DNA of 22,162 bases from UBA1794 sp964439955 (GTDB lineage: Bacteria > Bacteroidota > Bacteroidia > Bacteroidales > Bacteroidaceae): positions 1 to 22,162 of the forward strand of contig CAYTPX010000031.1 of the NCBI GenBank assembly GCA_964439955.1, written 5' to 3'. Positions 8,078 to 14,694 of this stretch are shown piece by piece. Numbering within the stretch: position 1 is the stretch's first letter; each line of letters starts with the position of its first letter. A program made the position numbers and the translations under genes. The notes beneath the pieces were generated by a model. It searched no databases. It had not been told where the DNA came from and saw nothing but the letters and a program-made list of their open reading frames with translations.

Positions 8078-8536
8078 CTACTCCTTCATCAGGCTCTCCA
8101 GGAATTCGTCCAGTTCACGGTCTAAGCCGGTCATGAGTTCCTCGTCGCACGACAAAATGTCGTCGTCCACCAGCATCAGTTCGGCAAGCGTTTCGCGCCG
8201 GTCGTCGGTGAGCACAAACGAATAGGGGCGCACGATGGCCACGTTTTCCAAGGCTCCTTCGTCGCGGAGACGGTGCAACACGCGGCCAAGTCCACGTTTG
8301 TAGCTACGCTCGCATTCCTCCCCTTTGGCCTGTGTCCCGGCCCACTCCGGGATTGAGGCCGTGCCCAAAACCCGGTCGTCATCATCCGTGACTTCCATAG
8401 TGCCGGTGACAGGATCAATATGTATATAGAAGTCGGTCAAGGCTTCCCTTTCCTCCGGGTCGCCAGCGTAGGACGCCAACGCGTCCCGGACTGCCGCTTC
8501 AAGCGCAGCGGCAGATGAATCACTCAATTTTTCCAT
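8078..8536 (-). CDS. Uncharacterised acidic protein, last gene of the ior-paaK operon
   Basis: I do not recognise a named family. The 152-residue protein is strongly acidic and soluble, without signal peptide or membrane segment. It has a predicted alpha/beta core (LTDFYIHIDPVTGTMEV, then DDDDRVLGTASIPEW), a basic helix (CERSYKRGLGRVLHRLRDEG), a strand-like stretch IVRPYSFVLTDD, and an acidic tail (ELDEFLESLMKE). It starts 6 bp after the paaK stop, so it is very likely co-transcribed with iorA-iorB-paaK and may help those enzymes or their regulation. That role is inferred from position only. Confidence 0.75.
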   Translation of the reverse strand: MEKLSDSSAAALEAAVRDALASYAGDPEEREALTDFYIHIDPVTGTMEVTDDDDRVLGTASIPEWAGTQAKGEECERSYKRGLGRVLHRLRDEGALENVAIVRPYSFVLTDDRRETLAELMLVDDDILSCDEELMTGLDRELDEFLESLMKE

Positions 8537-8542
8537 ATCCCG

Positions 8543-9847
8543 TCAATAATGGTTGCGCAGGTCTTTTACACGCACGGCCTTCCCTTCCGACTGCGGCAAA
8601 GAACCTTTGCGCACGAAAGAAAGCTTGGGCGTAAGCAAAATCTCGTCTTTCAAGCCACGGACTATGGTTTTCCGCAATTTCTCCAACTCCATTACGTTGT
8701 CGCTCGATAACTCATCCAGCTCAACTTCCACGGCCATGTAATCCTGCTCCCCGTCGGAAGTCAAAGTGATGAGATAGTTATTTCCCACTTGCGGGTACTG
8801 CATCAGGATTTTCTCTACCTGCATCGGGAAGACATTCACCCCTTTTATGATAAACATGTCGTCCGTGCGCCCTTTCAGCCGGTCGATGCGCCGATGGGTG
8901 CGCCCGCAAGGGCAATTACCGGGGAGGACGCGCGTCAAATCGCGGGTGCGGTAGCGGATGAGGGGCATCATTGTCCGGTCAAGCGTAGTGAGGACCAGTT
9001 CGCCGACTTCCCCGTCCGGCAAGACCTCACCGGTTTCCGGGTCAATGATTTCCAGTACATAGGAATCCTCCCAGATGTGCATCCCGTTTTGCTCTTGGCA
9101 TTCGAAACCCACGCCTGGGCCGTTCATCTCCGTCATGCCGAAACTGTTGTAAGCCTTCACGCCCAACAGGCGCTCTATCTTGCGCCGTTGCTCCTCGGTA
9201 TGGGGCTCCGCGCCAATGGCCAATATGCGCAAAGAAGAAGCGGCAGGGTCAAGGCCCTCTTCCTCGAACACTTCCGCCAAGCGGGTGGCATAAGAGGGGA
9301 TGGCGTGTAGCACGGTCGTATGAAAATCCTGTATGAACTTGATTTGCCGCTTGCTGTTTCCTGCCGCCGCGGGCACGGTCGTGCAACCCAAGCGTTCTGC
9401 GCCATACTGGAAGCCGAGCCCTCCGGTAAACATGCCATAACCCGAGCTGTTCTGGAACACGTCCGTACGGCGCACGCCTGCCATATACAGGCAACGGGCC
9501 ACCAAGTTTGCCCACGAATCAAGGTCGTGCTGCGAATGGACAATGACGGTCGGCGTACCCGTCGTGCCACTCGAAGAATGGATACGCACCGCATCGGCCA
9601 TATCTCCGGCCAGCAACCCGAAAGGATAGTGCGCCCGCATGTCTTCTTTCAGGGTGAAGGGTAGACGGCGGATGTCATCGATGTCTTCAATGGAACCGGG
9701 GGTTATGCCGGCTTCCCCGTAGACTTTCCCATAATAGGGGGAATGCAATGCTGTTTCAATCGTCTTCCGCAAACGTGCGGCCTGTAGTTTCCTCAAATCT
9801 TCGCGGGGCATCAATTCGATTTCCGGCTGCCAAAATTCTTGATCCAT
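8543..9847 (-). CDS. paaK: Phenylacetate-CoA ligase
   Basis: Adenylate-forming enzyme that joins an arylacetate (phenylacetate, indoleacetate or similar) to CoA using ATP. The 434 residues match the usual size. The ATP-binding P-loop-like motif SSSGTTGTPTV is at about 91-101. NSFGMTEMNGPG is the second adenylation motif, and YRTRDLTRVLPG with CPCGRTHRRIDRLKGRTDDMFIIKGVNVFPMQVE shows the family hinge region and C-terminal domain. It starts 11 bp after the iorB stop and follows the two indolepyruvate oxidoreductase genes, so it should act on the same aryl-CoA intermediates, either making acids from them or activating acids for reductive carboxylation. Confidence 0.93.
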   Translation of the reverse strand: MDQEFWQPEIELMPREDLRKLQAARLRKTIETALHSPYYGKVYGEAGITPGSIEDIDDIRRLPFTLKEDMRAHYPFGLLAGDMADAVRIHSSSGTTGTPTVIVHSQHDLDSWANLVARCLYMAGVRRTDVFQNSSGYGMFTGGLGFQYGAERLGCTTVPAAAGNSKRQIKFIQDFHTTVLHAIPSYATRLAEVFEEEGLDPAASSLRILAIGAEPHTEEQRRKIERLLGVKAYNSFGMTEMNGPGVGFECQEQNGMHIWEDSYVLEIIDPETGEVLPDGEVGELVLTTLDRTMMPLIRYRTRDLTRVLPGNCPCGRTHRRIDRLKGRTDDMFIIKGVNVFPMQVEKILMQYPQVGNNYLITLTSDGEQDYMAVEVELDELSSDNVMELEKLRKTIVRGLKDEILLTPKLSFVRKGSLPQSEGKAVRVKDLRNHY

Positions 9848-9858
9848 GACACGTCCAT

Positions 9859-10440
9859 CTAAAGATTTGTTTCCGCAATTTCCTTCCCGGCGGCAAGGGC
9901 TTTCAGGTTCAAAGCCACAATATCCTCGCCCTTACGGCTGAAAATATCGGCCACTGCTGCCTGCATCGTCTCGTAGCCAAGGCCTAAAAACGGGATGGTA
10001 GCCCCGAGTAGCACCATGTTGGCCACCCGTACCGAACCGAGCCCGCGCGCTACGGCCTCAATATTGAGCACTACCCGATGGGGCAACTTCTTCATCTCCG
10101 CTTCCAAGGCACTTGCCTCGGGATAATGGGGAATATTGACAAAAGGAGTTTCATTGGTCACGAGCCAACCTTCAGGGTTCAAATAAGGAAGATAGCGCAG
10201 GGCTTCCATGGGCTCCATGGAAATAATCAAGTCACACTCCCCGATAGGAATAAGGTCGGAGGCTATGGGCGAATCACTCAGGCGGAGTGTCGACTGTACA
10301 TCCCCTCCCCGCTGGCTCATGCCGTGCACTTCGGCCTGCTTCATATACAAGCCGCTCTTCAAAGCGGCTTCCCCGATTACGGTAGCGATGGAAAGGATAC
10401 CCTGTCCTCCCACTCCGGATAATAATATATCTCTTTTCAT
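9859..10440 (-). CDS. iorB: Indolepyruvate ferredoxin oxidoreductase, beta subunit
   Basis: Small subunit (193 residues) of the enzyme that interconverts arylpyruvates plus CoA with aryl-acetyl-CoA plus CO2, using ferredoxin. It belongs to the pyruvate-ferredoxin oxidoreductase gamma-type domain family: SGVGGQGILSIATVIGEAA at the N terminus, then AEVHGMSQRGGDVQSTLRLS, the family's most conserved stretch, then ANMVLLGATIPFLGL. The start MKRDILLSG at 10440 is preferred to an ATG six codons upstream because the family begins close to the SGVGGQG strand. It lies 30 bp after the iorA stop. Confidence 0.93.
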   Translation of the reverse strand: MKRDILLSGVGGQGILSIATVIGEAALKSGLYMKQAEVHGMSQRGGDVQSTLRLSDSPIASDLIPIGECDLIISMEPMEALRYLPYLNPEGWLVTNETPFVNIPHYPEASALEAEMKKLPHRVVLNIEAVARGLGSVRVANMVLLGATIPFLGLGYETMQAAVADIFSRKGEDIVALNLKALAAGKEIAETNL

Positions 10441-10470
10441 TTCGTTGTCCCTTATCAAAATTCCAGTTTT

Positions 10471-12081
10471 TTATTGCTTCTTGCTTTTCTTACGTTTCAA
10501 GGTCTGTATGCACTCACGCCGGGGAATGATGACCGACAAGCCATGATAATCCAGTTCCTCGCGGAGGATGGCACGCATCTCATCGTAGTTCTTCCTCAAA
10601 GGTACTACCACGCGGATGTGCTCAGGCGCCACCCCGACGCCCCGGCAGATGGCCTCCAGCCGTCCGGTACCGGCACTATCCTGCCCGCCCGTCATGGCTG
10701 TCGTCTCGTTATCGGAGATTATTACAGTCATATCCGTATTTTCATTCACACAGTCCAACAACCCCGTAATCCCAGAGTGCGTAAACGTGCTGTCGCCTAT
10801 GACGGCAACCGCCGGATAAAGGCCTGCATCGGCCGCTCCCTTGGCCATCGTGATGGAAGCACCCATATCGACACACGAATTGATGGCATAGAAAGGCGCC
10901 CCCGCCCCCAGCGTGTAGCAACCTATGTCGCCGAAAACGCGCGAAGTAGGGTATTCGTCGCGGAGAATCTCCGTAAGTACCGCATACATGTCGCGGTGCC
11001 CGCAACCTTCGCACAGGGCAGGCGGCCGCATCTCCACCAGCGGAGGCACGGAAAAGGCAGCCTTGTGTTCCTTGCCCAAGGCACGACCCACGCTGTCGGG
11101 CGTCAATTCGCCCGTCCGGGGCAGCACGCCGTCCAAACGGCCATGCACTTTCTTTCCTGCCCCGATGCCGTCGTACAGGTAGCCGCGCAAGAGCCGTTCG
11201 GCAAACGGCTGGCCTTCCTCGACGACCAGTATTTCCTCGCATTCGGAAAATAGCTTTTGCAACTTTTGCTCCGGCATGGGATATTGCCCGATTTTCAGCA
11301 CGGGATGCGGACAACCTCCAGGGAAGTTTTCCATCACATAGTTATAACCTATCCCGAAAGCCACTATGCCTTTCCGTTTGTCCGCCCCATCCTTATATAT
11401 ATTAAAGGGGGATTCCTCCGAAGCACGCAGCAGTTCGGCCTGTTTCCCTATGAGCATCGAGTAACGCTTGCGTGCCAAGGCTGGGAGCAACACGAATTGG
11501 CGTTCGTCCGCCGGGACGTTCATCTCGTTTTGCGCCTTCCGCCCCACTTTGACCGCCACGCCCGAACGGCTATGCGCCAAGCGCGTCGTGATACGGAAGA
11601 GCACCGGCTCGCCCACCTGCTCCGAGAAATCGAAAGCATAGTGCACCATATCGTAGGCCTCCTGCTGCGAAGAAGGCTCCATCATGGGGAGCAAGGCAAA
11701 ATCACCATAGAAGCGGCTGTCCTGTTCGTCTTGGGAAGAGTGCATGCTCGGGTCGTCGGCCGCCACGACCACAAGCCCCCCGTTCACCCCGGTAATGGCC
11801 GAATTGACGAAACAGTCGGCCGCCACGTTCATTCCCACATGCTTCATGCAGACCAAAGCCCGCTTTCCGGCATAAGACATGCCCAAGGCTGCCTCCATGG
11901 CCGTCTTTTCGTTGGTACACCAACGGCTGTGGATCTTCTCTTCCGCACGCGTATGGGATTGGATATACTCGGTTATCTCTGTCGACGGCGTCCCCGGATA
12001 AGCATATACACCGGAAAGTCCCGCGTCGAGGGCAGCTTGCGCTATGGCTTCATCGCCTAAAAACAAATGTGTGTTGTCCAT
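10471..12081 (-). CDS. iorA: Indolepyruvate ferredoxin oxidoreductase, alpha subunit (no C-terminal ferredoxin domain)
   Basis: Catalytic ThDP-containing subunit (536 residues). The N-terminal domain shows LGDEAIAQAALDAGLSGVYAYPGTPSTEI and the core WCTNEKTAMEAALGMSYAG. The C-terminal ThDP/Mg domain shows CEGCGHRDMY, GDIGCYTLGAGAPF, MGASITMAKGAA and GDSTFTHSGI followed by DNETTAMTGGQDS. Well-studied archaeal homologues end in a ferredoxin-like domain with two four-cysteine clusters. Here the protein ends shortly after IIPRRECIQTL in a basic tail, and no CxxCxxC cluster is present. Electrons must therefore pass by another route or to a separate ferredoxin. It is the first gene of the iorA-iorB-paaK operon. 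Confidence 0.93.
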   Translation of the reverse strand: MDNTHLFLGDEAIAQAALDAGLSGVYAYPGTPSTEITEYIQSHTRAEEKIHSRWCTNEKTAMEAALGMSYAGKRALVCMKHVGMNVAADCFVNSAITGVNGGLVVVAADDPSMHSSQDEQDSRFYGDFALLPMMEPSSQQEAYDMVHYAFDFSEQVGEPVLFRITTRLAHSRSGVAVKVGRKAQNEMNVPADERQFVLLPALARKRYSMLIGKQAELLRASEESPFNIYKDGADKRKGIVAFGIGYNYVMENFPGGCPHPVLKIGQYPMPEQKLQKLFSECEEILVVEEGQPFAERLLRGYLYDGIGAGKKVHGRLDGVLPRTGELTPDSVGRALGKEHKAAFSVPPLVEMRPPALCEGCGHRDMYAVLTEILRDEYPTSRVFGDIGCYTLGAGAPFYAINSCVDMGASITMAKGAADAGLYPAVAVIGDSTFTHSGITGLLDCVNENTDMTVIISDNETTAMTGGQDSAGTGRLEAICRGVGVAPEHIRVVVPLRKNYDEMRAILREELDYHGLSVIIPRRECIQTLKRKKSKKQ

Positions 12082-12122
12082 TGTGTGCTTGAACTCCTAA
12101 TCCTTTATCAATTTTAAGGATG

Positions 12123-12130
12123 CAAATGTA
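12123..12130 (-). promoter_or_regulatory. -7 box of the iorA operon
   Basis: TACATTTG on the minus strand, 41 bp upstream of the iorA ATG. No matching -33 element at the usual spacing. Confidence 0.5.
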
Positions 12131-12200
12131 ACTTTTTTCCTTGACATTACGCCTAACTACCGGCAACTTGTTCTCTTTTCCGCCCTCCCTTCCTCTGGAG

Positions 12201-12313
12201 GCAGCTCCCCGAAACCCGCCCCAGCACGCCCCGTGCCAAGAAAAGCGGCAAGGCCTCCCGGGAAAACACCAGAGGCTTCCCGGAGAAAGCGTTACCCCTT
12301 TTTTCCATACCCC
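12201..12313. repeat. Degenerate ~22-bp tandem repeat, copy C (about 5 units)
   Basis: Units begin at about 12201, 12224, 12248, 12272 and 12292, spaced 20-24 bp. Unit 12248-12271 (GCAAGGCCTCCCGGGAAAAC and four more bases) is nearly the consensus seen at 4309 and 7119, and 12272-12291 (GAGGCTTCCCGGAGAAAGCG) is similar. Orientation is the same as in the other two copies. This copy is the most diverged. Confidence 0.5.
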
Positions 12314-12339
12314 CGCAACTTCCCTCCCACCCCGCCACC

Positions 12340-12429
12340 ATGACGGAGAAAAAAAAGCAGCCGTCCCCTTTATTCAGATTGATTCCGAATTGGAAACCGC
12401 TTTCGGGAAAGAAGAAAAGTAGCATCTAA
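12340..12429 (+). CDS. Possible small basic protein (29 aa) upstream of dnaA
   Basis: An ATG at 12340 opens a 29-codon frame with a lysine-rich start (MTEKKKQPS), a short hydrophobic/aromatic centre (LFRLIPNWKPL) and a lysine-rich end (SGKKKSSI), stopping at TAA. The composition is protein-like, but there is no recognisable promoter or ribosome site, and another frame is also open here. I do not recognise the product. It could easily be chance. Confidence 0.2.
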   Translation: MTEKKKQPSPLFRLIPNWKPLSGKKKSSI

Positions 12430-12636
12430 CCCACTCAAAAGAAAGTATTTCCATATCCCAGACAGCAAGTTGGCCGCGTAAAGATAAAAGACTGTTTAAA
12501 ATAAAGCAAAATATTGTTTCACAAGCATCTTCACAAATGCAATATAAAGAAATATACCTTATTTCGGTCTCATTCGACAATCATCTAAAAAACAGAACCT
12601 TACCCTTTCCTCCTCAAGTTCCTAATGGAAAAGCCC

Positions 12637-12667
12637 TTGTTTTTTCAGAATTTCATCCCCAACTTTG
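12637..12667 (+). promoter_or_regulatory. Probable dnaA promoter
   Basis: TTG (12637-12639) and CAACTTTG (12660-12667) are separated by 20 bp, close to the Bacteroidetes -33/-7 pattern with one mismatch (C for T) in the -7 box. The dnaA ATG at 12725 would follow a leader of about 50 nt. Confidence 0.45.
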
Positions 12668-12724
12668 CAAACCCGGAAAGGCGAATACTTCAAATTACGG
12701 GGCTACTTTTTTCCGCATATAGAC

Positions 12725-14158
12725 ATGTTATTCAACTCATCTTTAGATAAAGCAAAAGAATTGTGGGGCCATTGCCTGGAGTTCATCCGCGACAATGTGG
12801 AAGACACTACTTTCCGCACGTGGTTTGAGCCTATCGTTGCCTACAATTATAAAGAGGAGGAGAAAGCACTCTACTTGAGGGTTCCCTCGGCATTCTTCTG
12901 CGAGTTCCTCGAAGAACACTATATGCCCGTCATCCAAGCGGCACTGAAAAAGGTAATCGGCCCAAAGACCAACCTCTACTACAATGCCCAAATCGACTCG
13001 GAGCGCCCGGACGAGGGAATCACAATCCATACCCCCCCGGCCCCTCCGACGAAGATTCCCAAGCCCCAGCGACCGGAAAACGAAACGCCGGACTTCGTGC
13101 ATAATCCGGAAACCGACCTGCCAGACATCGACCCGCACCTCAAACCGGAGTACAACTTCGACAGCTTCATCGAGGGGAGCAGCAACAGATTCCCCCGTGC
13201 CGTAGGCGAGTCGGTAGCCAACAAGCCCGCAAAGACATTCAACCCCCTGTTCCTGTGGGGGCCGAGCGGTTGCGGGAAGACCCACCTGCTGAACGCCATC
13301 GGGGGGCGCATCAAGGAGTTGCATCCACGCATGCGGGTACTTTACCTTTCCGCCCACCTGTTCATGGTGCAGTACACCGACTCGGTGCGCAAAAACTGCC
13401 AAAACGATTTCTTCCACTTCTATCAGGAAATCGACACGCTCATATTGGACGACGTACAGGAATTCGCAGGGGTCAAAGCTACCCAGAATACCTTTTTCCA
13501 CATCTTCAACCACCTCTACTTAAACGGGAAGCAAATCATATTGGCCGCCGACCGCGCCCCGGTAGAACTGCAAGGGTTTGAGGAGAGGTTGCTTACGCGT
13601 TTCAAGTCAGGCGTGCAAGTCGAAATCGGGAAACCGACTATCGACCTGAGGCGAGCCATACTGCAAAACAAAATCATGCACGAGGGGCTGTCCATCCCCG
13701 ATGACGTCGTGGAATATTTGGCGGAGAACGTCAATGAAAGCGTCCGGGAGTTCGAAGGGATACTCTGTTCGCTCAATGCACACGCCATCTGCATGAAGCG
13801 CCCCATCGACTTGCCTTTGGCGGAAGCCATCGTGAGGAAATCCATAAAGGTAATCCAAAAGAGAATCACCTTGGATGATATCATCAACCACGTCTGCACT
13901 TCCTATTCAATCAAACCCGACGATTTACATTCGCGCAGCAGGAAGCGCGATATTGTCTTGGCGCGGCAAGTGGCCATGTACTTGGCAAAAAAATACACCG
14001 AAGAGTCTTCTGCACGAATCGGACGAATCATAGGCCAACGGGACCATGCGACCGTCATACATGCCTACAAGACGATCAAGAACCAATGTGAAGTGGACAA
14101 AACTTTCCAAAGCGCAATCGACGAGGTAGAGCAAGCCTTGAAACAAGTCGAGTCCTGA
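12725..14158 (+). CDS. dnaA: Chromosomal replication initiator protein DnaA
   Basis: ATP-dependent initiator that binds DnaA boxes and opens the replication origin. The 477-residue protein has the N-terminal domain (LWGHCLEFIRDNVEDTTFRTWFEPI), a Pro-rich linker (about 103-135) and the AAA+ domain with Walker A (GPSGCGKTH, Lys185), Walker B (LILDDVQEFAG) and an arginine-finger region. Domain IV carries the signature RDHATVIHAYKTI (Asp440-His441), where many bacteria have DHTTV. The start at 12725 (MLFNSSLDKAKELW) is chosen over an ATG 20 codons upstream because the upstream part overlaps the probable promoter and does not resemble the family. Confidence 0.97.
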   Translation: MLFNSSLDKAKELWGHCLEFIRDNVEDTTFRTWFEPIVAYNYKEEEKALYLRVPSAFFCEFLEEHYMPVIQAALKKVIGPKTNLYYNAQIDSERPDEGITIHTPPAPPTKIPKPQRPENETPDFVHNPETDLPDIDPHLKPEYNFDSFIEGSSNRFPRAVGESVANKPAKTFNPLFLWGPSGCGKTHLLNAIGGRIKELHPRMRVLYLSAHLFMVQYTDSVRKNCQNDFFHFYQEIDTLILDDVQEFAGVKATQNTFFHIFNHLYLNGKQIILAADRAPVELQGFEERLLTRFKSGVQVEIGKPTIDLRRAILQNKIMHEGLSIPDDVVEYLAENVNESVREFEGILCSLNAHAICMKRPIDLPLAEAIVRKSIKVIQKRITLDDIINHVCTSYSIKPDDLHSRSRKRDIVLARQVAMYLAKKYTEESSARIGRIIGQRDHATVIHAYKTIKNQCEVDKTFQSAIDEVEQALKQVES

Positions 14159-14269
14159 AGCCATACGTCCCACACAGGCAGACGCTGCAGAAAGCGGAAA
14201 CAGATTTCCGGAAGAACCGCAACGGAATCCCCCAGAGATACAAAAGTTCCCAAAGAACCGACAAACCAA

Positions 14270-14316
14270 GGCAAAAGCATTGGGCAAGCGAAGTTTTGCC
14301 AAAATCCACCTTTTTT
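14270..14316 (+). terminator. Possible dnaA terminator
   Basis: A 7-bp stem (14270-14276 with 14294-14300) and a TTTTTT run 10 bp later. The stem is short and the T-run not adjacent, so this is weak. Confidence 0.3.
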
Positions 14317-14643
14317 CTTGGTAAGACACATAAGATTCCCCTCCAATATAGTGTTTCATTTTTATCAATGCGGGCAATTCCCATACAATCCATTAGACCA
14401 AAATACGTCCGATCTATTGCAGTTCTCTTTATTTTTCAATAGGCAACAACATACAGAAAGAACCAGATAAGAAAAATATTCCAGCGTAAAACTCAAACAA
14501 CTACTATACAAGAAACAACTTTTCCATCATCTCAAAAAGAAAAGTTTCCAACTTTGAACATACAATATATTATATATCAAGAAAGAAACAATATTTAACT
14601 CCCAAAAAGTTCTCCAAAACAAGAAACATACAAACATATGGAA

Positions 14644-14651
14644 TACCTTTG
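14644..14651 (+). promoter_or_regulatory. -7 box of nrdD
   Basis: TACCTTTG 43 bp upstream of the nrdD ATG matches the Bacteroidetes -7 consensus. No clear -33 element, which suggests an activator or a different control. Confidence 0.6.
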
Positions 14652-14694
14652 CACCGCAACAATCATCAAGCAAAAACATTTCCAATAAGAGAAC

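Larger units (their letters stand above)
12082..12724. other. Intergenic region between divergent iorA and dnaA
   Basis: 643 bp with no confident gene. It holds the leftward -7 box of iorA, the third copy of the ~22-bp degenerate tandem repeat, a possible 29-codon small ORF, an AT-rich stretch (about 12430-12600) and a probable dnaA promoter. I see no cluster of TTATCCACA-type DnaA boxes, so an origin is not supported. Confidence 0.65.
14159..14694. other. AT-rich gene-free leader between dnaA and nrdD
   Basis: 536 bp without a credible gene on either strand; the leftward open frames overlap dnaA or nrdD in the wrong frame. It has a weak hairpin after dnaA (arms GGCAAAA at 14270-14276 and TTTTGCC at 14294-14300, with a T-run at 14311-14316). 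The last 250 bp are very A-rich, with an AT dyad near 14564-14571, ACAATAT at 14562 and 14588, and a second -7-like box (CAACTTTG, 14549-14556). No riboswitch core was recognised. Confidence 0.6.

Noticed and set aside
4222..12313. CRISPR array as explanation for the ~22-bp repeats
   Set aside because: Units are contiguous and degenerate, without spacers of uniform length, and no cas genes are present.
7170..12724. Replication origin near dnaA
   Set aside because: Only one DnaA-box-like sequence (7170-7178, inside repeat copy B) was found and none clusters next to dnaA. A GC-skew plot of the full chromosome would be needed.
14159..14694. Cobalamin or other riboswitch before nrdD
   Set aside because: No conserved core or convincing paired stems seen. 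NrdD-type enzymes do not need cobalamin.
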